Source: Trachelipus rathkii
Lineage: Eukaryota; Arthropoda; Malacostraca; Isopoda; Trachelipodidae
Assembly (NCBI GenBank): GCA_015478945.1
Contig: JABUQX010002591.1
Span: forward strand, 1-22,500
Direction of reading: 5' to 3'
Length of the DNA: 22,500 nt
The translations under genes were made by a program, and so were the position numbers. Below the pieces are notes generated by a model, which was given only the letters and a program-made list of their open reading frames with translations, was not told the DNA's origin and ran no database searches. How positions within the stretch are numbered: position 1 is the stretch's first letter; each line of letters opens with the position of its first letter. This document shows, one piece after another, positions 10,974 to 21,907 of the stretch.

Positions 10974-11105
10974 ATAAGGAATTCCTTAAGCTAGCTGAAA
11001 CTCCACAAGAATGGCACCTCCGACGGTGAACCACTTCTAGAATGCATTAAAATAGCATAACCGAGGAGCTTGCTAGCATTTCAAAAAAAAAAAAAAAAAA
11101 AAAAA
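10974..11105. other. hAT-1 interior, unassigned, ending in poly(A)
   Basis: About 130 bases follow the LINE tail and end in a 22-base A run (about 11083-11105) just before the transposase relic. It may be decayed hAT coding sequence or the tail of a small retroposon. No frame is convincing. Confidence 0.45.
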
Positions 11106-11606
11106 GAGAAGAGAAGTGGAAGCCGCCTTATCTGCAACCCCTGGCAACAGCACTGATAGTGACGATGGTGGCTTTTCAGCAAATAAACCTACTGAAGATG
11201 AGGATTTGGATATGTTAGACTTTGATAAGTTCATGGCCGAAATTGCATTGACATCTCATTCACCTTCAAAGGAATCACACCAGGGAACCTCATCAAAAAC
11301 TGAAGAGACAGTCATCATGGAGCAAAGATAATTCAAATTTGCAGTCTGTGAAAGAGGAGATGAGGCTCTACGAAAACATGAGATGCTGCCTACAGAAGAG
11401 AATCCTTTCATGCGGTGGCATGAAAATGGGCCAAGGTTTTCATTATTATCAGTGCTTGCAGGCAAATAATTATCAGCACCTCCTTCATCAGTCGAGAGAG
11501 AGCGTATTTATAGTGTAGGTTAGGTAGGAATGTAAACACCCCAAAAAGGAACAGTATCTCGCCAGATACTAGTGAAAGCTTAATGTTTTTGCATCACAAT
11601 TTGTGA
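11106..11606 (+). pseudogene. hAT-1 transposase relic, C-terminal dimerisation region
   Basis: An open stretch (11116-11331) encodes an acidic linker, DEDLDMLDFDKFM, that ends at a stop. After a frame change come EENPFMRWHENGPRFSLLSV, LAGK, LSAPPSSVERERIYSVG, then NTPKRNSISPDTSESLMFLHHNL and a stop at 11604-11606. This is the standard end of ZBED-type hAT transposases ('W....RFP.LS.LA.KYL..P.TSV.SERVFS.AG ... KRN.LSP......FLHHN'). Stops and a frameshift make it a pseudogene. The DNA-binding and catalytic parts are absent. It is diverged from the hAT-2 relic at 1267-1920, so the two are separate families. Confidence 0.88.
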
Positions 11607-12066
11607 ATTTTTTGAATTTGAGTATTGAATGATATCTATCTTAAAGGAGTATTTTATTATGTCATGTTTGAGTAATAGCGTTTTTTTATTTTAACTTTCG
11701 GCTGATTAATTGAGGTCTCTTTCATTATTTTTATTCTTTATATTGTAGCTAGTTAAAGAATCTTCTTGTAAATTGTAATCATGTTAAAACATAAAGCTAG
11801 TAGCTAAACTTTGTTAATACTTACTTGAAAATGGAAATGGAATATTTTTTAAATAAACACAAACATAAAAAAGTTATTAATATTATATTTGCAATTATTA
11901 TTCCTTAAAGATACTATTTTAATTTATAAAATAAATATACTTGGGCACAACCAAATATGAAATATAAATGACTAAGTATTGTTTGTACAGGGAATGCAAT
12001 CTTGAGTTGCCTAGCAGTGCACAAATGTTCTATCTTATTACTGTGTATTTATTATATTAATTAAAG
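11607..12066. other. hAT-1 3' non-coding region
   Basis: A/T-rich sequence between the transposase stop and the right-end repeats. It contains AATAAA-like motifs (for example near 11850) that could serve as poly(A) signals. No other feature is seen. Confidence 0.5.
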
Positions 12067-12141
12067 TATCGGTATCGGCACCTAAAAAAATAGAGTATCG
12101 GTATCGGTATCGGCCTCTTTTCTGGTATCGGTACATCCCTA
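12067..12141. repeat. hAT-1 right TATCGG cluster and TIR
   Basis: TATCGG units in three groups lead into the terminal repeat TATCGGTACATCCCTA at 12126-12141, mirroring the left end. Confidence 0.85.
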
Positions 12142-12679
12142 GTTGAATTGTTTGTGGTGGGCTTTTGGGATGAATTTTTTAGATGCCTTTAGAATTATTT
12201 TATTGAAGTGATATATATTGATTTGTTGAGAGAGGTTAAATCACTTATTTGGAAGGAGTGTAAGTCTTTTTCTATGATGTCTGTATTAGCTTGCCAATTT
12301 GCTTTCTTGTTGTTGATATATGTTTGTTTTAAAGGATGTGTATGCAGGTTGTTTATGTTGAATTGTGATTAGTATTGGAATGTGATCTGAGGAGAGAGCA
12401 TGAAAAGTTTGCCATGTTGTGGTGACTTGAATTTATGGGGAGCAGAAGATGTCAAGGGATGGATGTGGGGTTCTGGTTATGTTGTAAAGGTTGGCGAATA
12501 GGTTGATTTTGGTTGTTGAGGTTACTGAGTGAATGTAAGTTGTCTATAAGTGCATCAACTCTTTGGTTTGTGCGTGTGTGTTAAGCCATTCGGGATGGCT
12601 TACATTGAAGTACCGGGCTAATATTAGGATGTTATATTGTGCTAAGTGGAAAGGGTCAGGAACATAACCTTGTGGCTAC

Positions 12680-13620
12680 ACCATCATTGTCATCATCTGG
12701 GGGTCGGGTGAGCAAACATGCTCCAGAAATAGAAATGTATGTAGAAGAAAATGACCTGAGTCGAAGAAGAAATCCAAATCCCTCCCCCCCTCTATAGTAA
12801 CCTCCCCCTTAAGTGTGAAATCGTCACTGCCACAATCCTCCCTGAAGCTTCACATACTGTGACAGTCACCAACTGTGGCATTTCGTCAATACCAGAGTTC
12901 ATCTCCGGGGCCTGGCTCACAAACATGTCCCCCCCTCCCCACACACACACAGCTCGTCCATTTACTCCTATTATGCACCATTCATCTCGCTTGGACCAAC
13001 TTCACATTCCTTTGCTTCAAACATTTTTACTAATTAAATCAACTTTGACTTTGGTCTCAGAGCTTGCCCTTTTCCAACACATTCACCGCTGTACACCTTC
13101 TTAACTAACCGGCCATGATCCAGCCTTTCCATATGAGCAAACCACCATAATACACTCATTTATTTTCTCATTCACGCCATTCGTCACGTCACTCATCTCC
13201 CTAATACGCTCATTCCTTATTTTATGAATTCTTTTCACACCTAACACGTCATTAAGATCATCCATCTGAACAGACTGCAAATTAGATCTTTACCTCTTAT
13301 TGCATACCATAGTTTTGCTACTATACGATAATACGGGTAACAACAAACCCTCATGCAAAACCCTAGCGCACTCAAGACTTAGTTCCCTTGAATTCACCAA
13401 AGATTTAATTGCACCGGCCACCTTCCCACCACTCATAACTTTCCTACTAAACTCCGCATTATCAGTTACATTTTCATCCAACGTATATTCTAAATATTTA
13501 TAGTCGGATACTCGTTTCATTTGCCTACCATCAAACATGATTTTATACGGCTGACTCTTCATCTACCACTATCACCTTTCTCTTATTTACATTTAATTTC
13601 AAACCCCTCCTTTTACCTTT
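12680..13620 (-). mobile_element. LINE family P copy B, 3' part
   Basis: Minus-strand fragment. The open stretch at 13562-13290 encodes KIMFDGRQMKRVSDYKYLEY, then DNAEFSRKVMSGGKVAGAIK and ECARVLHEGLLLPVLSYSSK, the post-RT C-terminal region seen also in copies C and E. Downstream come coding remnants and the 3' UTR, which can be aligned by eye with the ends of copies C and E. It stops abruptly at an (AT)n array (13621), so it is 5'-truncated. The 3' limit near 12680 is approximate; the last ~50 bases resemble the R2 repeat tail. Confidence 0.82.
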
Positions 13621-13799
13621 TAATATATATATATTATATATAATATATATATTATAAATATATATTAAAATAAAAATATCTTTGATAAAATGCATAAATA
13701 TATAATATAATATATATATATATATATATACTATATATCATATATATATATGTATATAAATATATAAATAAATAATATATAATATATATATATATATAT

Positions 13800-13831
<32 letters not shown>

Positions 13832-13949
13832 GATATAATATATATATATATATATATATAATATATAATTATATATATATATCGTATATATTATATATAT
13901 ATACTATTATTATATATTCTTTATATATTATATATATATATATTATATA
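13621..13949. repeat. Complex (AT)n array between LINE copies B and C
   Basis: About 330 bases of AT with many AAT/TTA interruptions and a short unique insert near 13670-13700. It lies between the truncated 5' ends of copy B (minus) and copy C (plus), which are therefore arranged head to head. Confidence 0.93.
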
Positions 13950-15081
13950 AGAGGTGATGCAAGCGGTTAAGTAAAAAAAGAAGTGTTTGGAATTGCTAAA
14001 ACCACATAATGAGGGGTTTCAAAAGAAAGGTGATTTGGAAATTATATGTGAAAGAATAGTTTGCATACTTATGAGGGAAATGAAGGTTAAACGAACAGTG
14101 AAACTGGTTAGGAAAAGGGTACAGAGGAAATCTCCGATAGCAATAGATAGAATATTGATAGGATTGGTGTTTTCATACTGATGAAATGATGTGAGGAGAG
14201 TGTAGTGTTGGGGGAACACTTCGAAAATCTGCATGCCATTGGCAGTGTGTGTGTGTGTGTAGGGATGTGTGTGTGTGTGTGTGATGGTGCAAAAAGAAAT
14301 ATATATTTTAGGGATGAGGTAATTAGTAAAGAGGTGTTGCAAATGACAGAAAGGTGGCTGGTGCAATTAAATCCTTGATGTATGTAAAGGGGACTAAGTT
14401 TAGTGATTAGTGAGCTAGGATTTTGTATGAAGGTATGTTGTTACCTGTGTTAATGTATAGTGAAACTATGGTATGGAATTAGAGGTATAGATCTATGAAA
14501 CAAGTGTGTCAGATTGGACAAATCCTTAGGGGTGTGTTAGGTGGAGAGGAAATTATTAAAATGAGTAATGAATCGCTATTTAAGGACAGGTTTTGTGTGG
14601 TGTGAAAATAGGCTTAAAAGAGAGAATACACGAGAGTGCATTGAGATGGTTTGGTCATATGGTAATGATGGATGATAGTCAGTTGGTTAAGCCGGTGTAT
14701 AATGGTGTGTGTGCTGGGAGATCAAAGAAAAAGTGGAATGTTTGATGGAAAAGAATGTGAGTTTGACAGAGGCGAGAAGAAAGGTGCATAATAGGAGTGA
14801 ATGGCGCGGTTTTGTGAGGGGATATTGTTATGGGCCTGACCCAGGGAATAAACCCCACATTGACGAGATACCACAGTGAGGGTTCGTCGCAGTCTCGTAA
14901 AAGCCTTAGGTGTGGATTTTTCTGACGGCGACCAAAGTTCTCACTTACAGGCGTTTGGAGGGGACGGTGAGGGGCTTTTGTCTCTTCGACTTGCATCATG
15001 TTCTTCTACTGCTATTCTGTTTCCGGTGTATTCTATTCACCTCACCCGCAATCTGGGGAAAAGAGGTAGATAATAATAATA
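13950..15081 (+). mobile_element. LINE family P copy C, internally deleted
   Basis: Starts in the linker (gaggtgatgcaagcggtt, equal to copy A near 5090) and reaches a short GT array at 14247-14282. It then jumps straight to the post-RT region (GAIKSL, LYEGMLLPVLMY), so the whole RT domain is missing. It continues to the 3' UTR (TTRQ-like end followed by VRRSLVKALGVDFSDGDQ in one frame) and ends at gataataataatatg near 15081. Many stops. The RT deletion breakpoint lies near the GT array. Confidence 0.85.
14247..14282. repeat. (GT)n array inside LINE copy C
   Basis: Short GT array with an internal aggga interruption, following fragments that read FENLHAIGS. It sits at the same internal LINE position as the GT array of copy A at 5453-5638. 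Confidence 0.9.
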
Positions 15082-15365
15082 TGAAAAATTGGACGTGATT
15101 ATATTTTCCTTTTGTTTTTGTATATATAATATTTTACTTTTTAGAAAATGTTGAAGACCACCTCGAAGAAGTTTTCATTGAGGCATTGTGAAGTCTGTTA
15201 CATATTCTCGGGCAGTGACAACTGTTAGTTTATATATAACAAGATTCATAAACGAATAATACAGACTCCGAAACCTTCAGATTAAAGGTATATAATAGCA
15301 CTATATATATATATTTCTATTTTTATTTAGTTTTTTTGTTTCTGTGTGATTTTAAGTACAATAAG
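15082..15365. other. Unassigned, weak exon-like segment
   Basis: A/T-rich spacer. At 15143-15144 a T-rich tract ends in AG and is followed by a short open stretch, NVEDHLEEVFIEAL, then a stop at 15189-15191. Another frame from an ATG at 15148 gives 26 codons. This could be the last exon of a host gene or chance. No support beyond a splice-acceptor-like sequence. Confidence 0.2.
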
Positions 15366-15420
15366 TATATATATTTACTATATATAATATATATATATAT
15401 ATAATATAATATATATTAAT

Positions 15421-15460
<40 letters not shown>

Positions 15461-15469
15461 TATATATAT
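15366..15469. repeat. (AT)n array, interrupted
   Basis: AT repeats with AAT/TTA interruptions. They end exactly where LINE copy D begins. Confidence 0.93.
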
Positions 15470-15840
15470 TGGTTTAATATTAATAGCAGAGTGAGGTAGG
15501 AATGTGTTATATCTATCTGGTTATTTAATTTGTATTGGATGGGGTTGTGAAAGCATTAGAGGTCGGGGTGATCAGGGAAAGGTGTTAAATGATGGAGAAT
15601 GGAAAAGAGAGTGGAGGGTGCCCCTGCTTTTACTGTGTGAATGCGGATGATTTCGGGTTTTTGTGAATGAATCTGTAAGAGAGTTTGAGAGGATTGGTAG
15701 AGGGTTTTGGCAGGGTGTGTAAAGGTAGAGTTTTTGAAAGTAAACGTAGATAAGAGTAAGGTTAATGGTAGTGAGTGAGTAAGAGTCCGTTGTGGGAAGT
15801 CATGTTGGATGAGTGACAACTGGAACAAATATCTGAGTTT
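15470..15840 (+). mobile_element. LINE family P copy D, RT fragment
   Basis: Begins tggtttaatattaatagc, corresponding to WFNIN of copy A. It continues through motif B remnants (SIWLFNLYW), motif C (ADDF near 15643-15654) and the start of the C-terminal region (VNVDKSKV). Both ends abut (AT)n arrays. Its right break lies at gagttt, where the LINE itself reads taaatat. Stops and shifts throughout. Confidence 0.82.
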
Positions 15841-15859
15841 ATATATATATAGTATACTA

Positions 15860-15899
<40 letters not shown>

Positions 15900-15988
15900 T
15901 TATTAATATATATATATATATATATATATTATCTATATATATATATATATCATATATATATAATATTATATATATAAATATATATATA
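15841..15988. repeat. (AT)n array, interrupted
   Basis: Several AT blocks broken by agta, aatt and atct units. It follows the truncated right end of LINE copy D. Confidence 0.94.
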
Positions 15989-17272
<1,284 letters not shown>

Positions 17273-17379
17273 CAGAAATTATATATCATTAAATATTGCA
17301 TTATACTAGAACTATATATTATAACTATTTTAAACTTAATAATGTAAATTATTCTTTTTTTTTTTAATTAAGTTTAGAA
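17273..17379. other. A/T-rich spacer between two ATT tails
   Basis: About 107 bases of A/T-rich sequence separate the two convergent ATT arrays. No feature seen. Confidence 0.5.
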
Positions 17380-17392
17380 ATTATTATTATTA

Positions 17393-17474
<82 letters not shown>
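17380..17474. repeat. (ATT)n array, tail of R2 minus copy
   Basis: ATT units with one GTT variant near the start. On the minus strand they follow the (GATG)n end of the inverted R2 copy. Confidence 0.95.
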
Positions 17475-17504
17475 CCATCCATCCATCCATCCATCCATCC
17501 ATCA
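17475..17504. repeat. (CCAT)n tetranucleotide array
   Basis: Seven tandem ccat units, read as GATG on the minus strand, between R2 and its ATT tail. The plus copy has only gatgatgg at this place, so this short motif has expanded here. Confidence 0.95.
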
Positions 17505-17623
17505 CCTGTCCCTAGCTTTCCTATAACTGGGGATAGGGTGCTCAAACATGCACCGGGAATCCGAGGCATGCGTGAGCAGTTCTAGGGTATAAACAAGTAG
17601 TAGTGGGACCCAAACCCAGCTAC
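17505..17623 (-). repeat. Retroposon-like repeat R2, minus copy
   Basis: Reverse complement of the unit at 17019-17168. On the minus strand it reads ggtagctgggtttgggtccc, then catgcctcggattcccgg, gtgcatgtttgagcaccc and aaagctagggacagg, followed by (GATG)n and (AAT)n. The two copies face each other tail to tail. Confidence 0.68.
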
Positions 17624-17859
17624 CACTATAGACAGAAACTGTAGTGGAGGAAGAGGATCGAAATATATAGATAATTAATTCCAAAAAATGAGTGGAAAAG
17701 AAGAAGACTAGAAGATTACGTATGTGACAAACACACATACAAGTGCTGGGGCCGAAGGGATGCACAAAGTCCCCCAAGCATTGGTTCTTATCACTACGAT
17801 ATGTCCCAAGTTCACCCAGAACATAACACCATAATAAGAATCAATACCCCCCTGCGGGG
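17624..17859. other. Unassigned spacer
   Basis: Mixed-composition sequence between R2 and the next ATT array. A minus-strand open frame overlaps it and R2, but shows no domain and is not believed. Confidence 0.45.
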
Positions 17860-17989
<130 letters not shown>

Positions 17990-17990
17990 G

Positions 17991-18185
17991 GATGTAAATG
18001 ACGCTCTAACTTTCCTGCAAGAAGAACAGTGTGTGAAGCAAGAAACTAAGAGTTGCCACTACTCCCTTACACAAAGCAGCATTGCAAAGGAGGATCCCCA
18101 TTGTGAAGGGCAAACTCTTGGTGAATTCCTCCCTGTCATTACCAAGCCCTTCCTTTTGAACTATCAAGTTGCTCTTCAAACTGTC
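17991..18185 (+). other. Unrecognised open segment, possible exon
   Basis: Directly after an AG that ends the ATT array, one frame stays open for about 65 codons up to the next AT array. It reads DVNDALTFLQEEQCVKQETK, then SCHYSLTQSSIAKEDPHCEG and LGEFLPVITKPFLLNYQVAL. Composition is more balanced than in neighbouring DNA, and the other plus frames contain stops. A weak donor-like gtacgc follows at 18186. No family recognised. It could be a host exon or a fragment of an unknown mobile element. Low confidence. Confidence 0.35.
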
Positions 18186-18191
18186 GTACGC

Positions 18192-18204
18192 AATATATAT
18201 ATAT

Positions 18205-18293
<89 letters not shown>

Positions 18294-18400
18294 TTTATAT
18301 ATATATTAATATTATATATATATATATATATAATCTATATATATATAACATACGATATATATATATATATATATAATATATATATATATATTATAATATA

Positions 18401-18455
<55 letters not shown>

Positions 18456-18467
18456 ATAATAAGTATA

Positions 18468-18499
<32 letters not shown>

Positions 18500-18521
18500 T
18501 ATATATATATAGTATATATAT
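18192..18521. repeat. Complex (AT)n array
   Basis: About 330 bases of AT with many single-base interruptions (AAT, AGT, ACAT). Ile-Tyr frames through it are artefacts. Confidence 0.95.
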
Positions 18522-18782
18522 TCATTCTTATTGTTGTTTTGTTGATAATAAATTTTTATAATGTTTTATAATTAATTTTTTATATCGTGTAATGATTGAA
18601 TTTTATATTTTGCTGTAATTTTAATTTTATTTTAGCAGATTAATTAATAGGTTCAATGTGACTCGAAACGTTCTGTAGCCTATATCATTTTCTTCCTACT
18701 AACTACATTTCCTTACAGCTGTAGGTCTGCGCTCATTAAAGCTATGCAAAGAAAAGAAATGAAATCCACACACACACCCACC
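18522..18782. other. A/T-rich unassigned stretch
   Basis: A/T-rich sequence lacking a coding signal. A short segment near 18660-18680 (gactcgaaacgttctgtagc) and an acceptor-like tract ending ccttacag at 18718 are the only notable points. A short (CA)n run precedes the LINE. Confidence 0.4.
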
Positions 18783-20080
18783 CCCTAACTATCCTCCTAT
18801 TGCATTAACATCCATAAATATCGAATCTTTCCTTACTAGGAAGATTTAGGAATATCTTAATTCTTATAATCTTAATAGGAAGATTTAGGAATATCTTAAT
18901 TCTTATAATCTTAACCGAGGTCGCCAATTTGACTTCCCGAAGGAAGGTTTCACAAGTGATATAATTTTATATCTCTCACTCTTGATTTTCTCATAAATTT
19001 TAATCAGTTTCTTCAAATGGGGATGAACTCATCGAAAACTGTTGATACAATCTAGCTTTTCTAAACCTTCCTCTTCCGTTTCCTTATTGGTCATTCTACA
19101 AGACCTTTTGTGTCTAGCCAACTCATCCTTTTACTCTATCAATAGTGGTACTGGTAAATGTTCTGTTCTCTTCTCAACTATCTTTTTACTTTTTATTAAT
19201 TACCTATTTGTAACTTCATCACCCATTCAATCTTATATAGACGACCCCGTTCTTGATTACTCTTTTCAGGCCGGAAAACATTATGCAAAGTCGAAAATAG
19301 TTGATGCTGTTAGGAGAGCACTGGCAAACCGACCTTTCCTTTTGTTCTTTCTCGTATTTCTAACAGGAACTAAAAACAGTTTCTTTCAATAACTAAAAAA
19401 TTCAAGTAATTCCTCCTACTCCTACTTGACGTAATGTGTACACGACTCTAACATCTTTGGAAAACAATTCAAACTTCCTGGTGTCTTAAGTATTCTTGGC
19501 TTTTTGTTTTTTTCATGATCTCTGAGGAAAAAAAATCTGTTTCTCTTACTAAGCAAACTTCTAAGAGTTCAGGTGTTTTAAGTTGCCTTCAGAACCTTAG
19601 TATAGGGATGCTATTCGCAATTGTAAGGAGTACACCTCGTATTTCTGAGGTGGTTTCATTCCTACCTTATGAGACTTGCTTTTATTCTGTCATTAACTCC
19701 TCTACACTCACTGACTCACTTTAATCTCTCTTCTACCCATCGAACTGTTATTGGATCACTCACACTCTTCTTGCTATTACAACAGACACTGCTATTCACA
19801 CTTCCTAATCGCATAGCTACTTTTTTTTGGGGGGGAGAGCTGACGTAAATCTTCTTTCCACTCCGTCTCATCTTTTTCCAACCAGCTATCTCACCCCAAA
19901 CACAACTGCTATGATAAAGTCTAGAACTTTCTTTCTTTTATATTCCCACCCCCTTTTATTTGTTACACTCATTCAAACGTCGTATATTGGGGTCATGTTT
20001 CCTTTAATTTCTTGTTTGAAATAGGTTTGCTCTAGCCTTGATTTCTTTTATTTAGGTTTCTGACTATCCCACCAATTTTG
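18783..20080 (+). mobile_element. Jockey/CR1-group LINE, family S copy 2, 5'-truncated
   Basis: Plus-strand RT and C-terminal relic. It begins near PNYPPIALTS, the equivalent of the LINE 'NYRPIALTS' block. It continues through NRGRQFDFPKEGF, SVLFSTIFLLFINYLFVTSS and SYIDD (motif C, 19234-19245, where YADD is usual), then INSSTLTDSLQ and blocks matching the C-terminal region of copy 1. Several stops and frameshifts. The 3' limit before the AT array is approximate, and the tail motif seen in copy 1 is not found here. Confidence 0.82.
18838..18914. repeat. 39-bp tandem duplication inside LINE copy 2
   Basis: The sequence beginning aggaagatttaggaatatct occurs twice in succession with period 39 (starts at 18838 and 18877). 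The copies are identical over the 38 bases compared, so the duplication is recent relative to the LINE's decay. Thirty-nine bases is 13 codons, so the local frame is kept. Confidence 0.93.
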
Positions 20081-20082
20081 AC

Positions 20083-20151
<69 letters not shown>

Positions 20152-20203
20152 TATATAATATATATATATAATATATACTATATATATATATATATATATA
20201 TAA
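20083..20203. repeat. (AT)n array, interrupted
   Basis: AT repeats with a few TTA, AGT and ACT breaks. They follow the end of LINE family S copy 2. Confidence 0.95.
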
Positions 20204-20396
20204 AATAGGAAACAAACTGAAGTTGGGCAGACGAGTTCTTCTTATGTGTAAGTGCCATTCAAGAAAGTATTTGAGCGGGCCCAGCGTTCTCAGCCCACAT
20301 CTCTATCTTCTCTTTCTTTGGGACGTGTGGTCGACGAGCCGTGAAAATGCTTCATCAAGAGTGGACGCTCGTTTCAAAGGACAAAAGGTAATGAGT
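20204..20396. other. Unassigned segment between AT arrays
   Basis: About 190 bases of balanced composition. One frame is open (MGRRVLLMCKCHSRKYLSGP onward) but shows no domain. A donor-like aaaag/gtaatg lies at 20387-20393. Could be an exon or an old repeat; not recognised. Confidence 0.3.
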
Positions 20397-20397
20397 G

Positions 20398-20443
<46 letters not shown>

Positions 20444-20492
20444 AATATATATATATATATATAATAATAATATATTATATATATATATATAT

Positions 20493-20527
<35 letters not shown>
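20397..20527. repeat. (AT)n array, interrupted
   Basis: AT repeats with an ataataataat break near 20460. They end where LINE copy E begins. Confidence 0.95.
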
Positions 20528-20530
<3 letters not shown>

Positions 20531-21533
20531 TTGATATTTGGAATAATAGATTTGGCAGGGTGGGTAAAAGGAGGGGCTTGAAAGAAACGTGTTAAGAGTA
20601 GGTTATGCGTTGTGAGTCGAGGACACGTCCTCAGTTGAAGTTATGTGTAGATGGTGACAGCTAGAACAAGTGTCTTGAGTTTAAATATTAGGGTATATGT
20701 TGGATGAAAGGAACGGACGATACAGAGTGTTGTAGTAGGAAAGTTGTGAATGGCAGGAAGGTGGCTGTGCAATTAAATCGTTGGTGAATGCAAAGGGACT
20801 AAGTCTGAGTGTGCTAGGGGTCTTACATTAGGGTATGTTGTTACCTGTGTTAGTAATGGTAGTTGAGACTATGTCTGGAATGAAGAAGTTATAGATCTAA
20901 AGGTTCAATGTGTGTCAGATGGACAATCTTAGGGGGTGCTAGGGTGAGAAGAATTTGAATAAAGCAAAGGAAATGAACGTATAGAGAGTGGTGTGGTTGT
21001 GAAGAAAGGGTAAATGGAAAATAAATAAAGTATATGTTGAGATGGTTTTGGTCATGGGAAAAGGTATGAGTGATAGTCGGTTTGTTAAGCGGATATATAG
21101 TGGTGAGTGTGTTGGGAACCGACCGGCTGGGAACCCGAAGAGGAAAGATTGGATTGAGTCAGTTAAACGAATGTTCTTAAGGGAGAGAAATGTTGAGTTT
21201 GCAGAGGCGAGAGTAAGGGTGCATGATAGAGAAAATGGCGGGGTTTTGTTATGGGAAAGGCAGTTGGTGTGCCCACCCTGGGCCAGTGATATGAACCCCT
21301 TACATTGACGATTTACCATAGTGAAGGGTCCGTCGCGGTCCCATGATTGCTCTAGGGTGGATTTTCTGTTTGTGACGAGCTCCCACTAATTAATGGTACA
21401 GAGGGGGCGTAAGGCTGGGCTTCTTTCGACGTTTGTCATGTTCTCCTACTGCTTTTCTTTTCCGATGCTTGTTACAGCACCTTACCCCCCAATCTTGGGG
21501 CGCAAAGAGGAAGGTGAAGAAGAAAGAAGAAGA
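20528..21533 (+). mobile_element. LINE family P copy E, 3' part
   Basis: Begins just before FGRVG of the RT (copy A near 6300). It continues through the C-terminal region in several frames (CSRKVVNGRKVA, GMLLPVL) to an open stretch at 21042-21308 reading SDSRFVKRIYSGECVGNRPA, then ERNVEFAEARVRVHDRENGG. It ends with the family 3' UTR (gggtccgtcgcggtc, then cttacccccc) at an AT array. This copy and copy C define the family P 3' end. 5'-truncated and inactive. Confidence 0.85.
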
Positions 21534-21539
21534 ATATAT

Positions 21540-21606
<67 letters not shown>

Positions 21607-21780
21607 GTATATATATATATATATACTATAATATATATATATATATATATATAATAATATTAAAATATATATATATATATTTATTATATATATAGTATAA
21701 TATATATATATAATATATTATATAATATATATATTATATATATAATATATATATATAATATATATAAATATAGATATTAT

Positions 21781-21853
<73 letters not shown>

Positions 21854-21858
21854 TTATT

Positions 21859-21905
<47 letters not shown>
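21534..21905. repeat. Complex (AT)n array
   Basis: About 370 bases of AT with frequent breaks in the middle and a pure ~70-base block near 21790-21848. It separates the 3' end of LINE copy E from the start of copy F. Confidence 0.95.

Positions 21906-21907
<2 letters not shown>

Larger units (their letters stand above)
7510..12141 (+). mobile_element. hAT transposon (hAT-1), complete ends, interrupted by a LINE
   Basis: Left terminus TAGGGATGTACCGATA (7510-7525) is the exact reverse complement of the right terminus (12126-12141), a 16-bp perfect terminal inverted repeat. The flanks gttgaatt (7502-7509 and 12142-12149) are a perfect 8-bp target duplication. TATCGG repeats crowd both ends. Total span is 4632 bp, of which about 3 kb is an inserted LINE. 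The remaining ~1.6 kb holds only a C-terminal transposase relic on the plus strand, so the copy is non-autonomous. Terminal sequence, 8-bp duplication and transposase type all agree on hAT. It lies within the family Q LINE, whose frame rejoins when the element and one duplication are removed. Confidence 0.95.
6345..12660 (-). mobile_element. Jockey-like LINE, family Q, split by nested insertions
   Basis: A minus-strand LINE whose pieces lie at 12660-12142, 7509-7320, 7140-6667 and 6530-6345. The first piece has endonuclease blocks SHPEWLNTHAQTKE and LSSDHIPIL (12376-12393), then KASKKFIPKAHHKQFN. After hAT-1 it continues in frame as PNFSPKIDTTFIKQRNSIR. The third piece has NSQAVEPNPIS, QLKHLGTNAITAPTQIFN and PASY. 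After the MITE it continues as RPISILNTLFKVSEKL, then NSQHSF and NHSTTTLLLTVDMN, the Jockey-type RT fingers. Several stops are present. It is the oldest layer of the stack and is truncated at both ends. The RT palm is absent. Confidence 0.88.

Noticed and set aside
12859..13104. 81-codon plus-strand frame with a His-Thr stretch
   Set aside because: Antisense to the 3' end of LINE copy B, with no domain.
14019..14366. 115-codon minus-strand frame, and similar antisense frames at 14679-14999, 15556-15828, 20939-21319 and 22025-22228
   Set aside because: They run antisense to family P LINE copies, show no domain, and translate the complement of A/G-rich LINE sequence.
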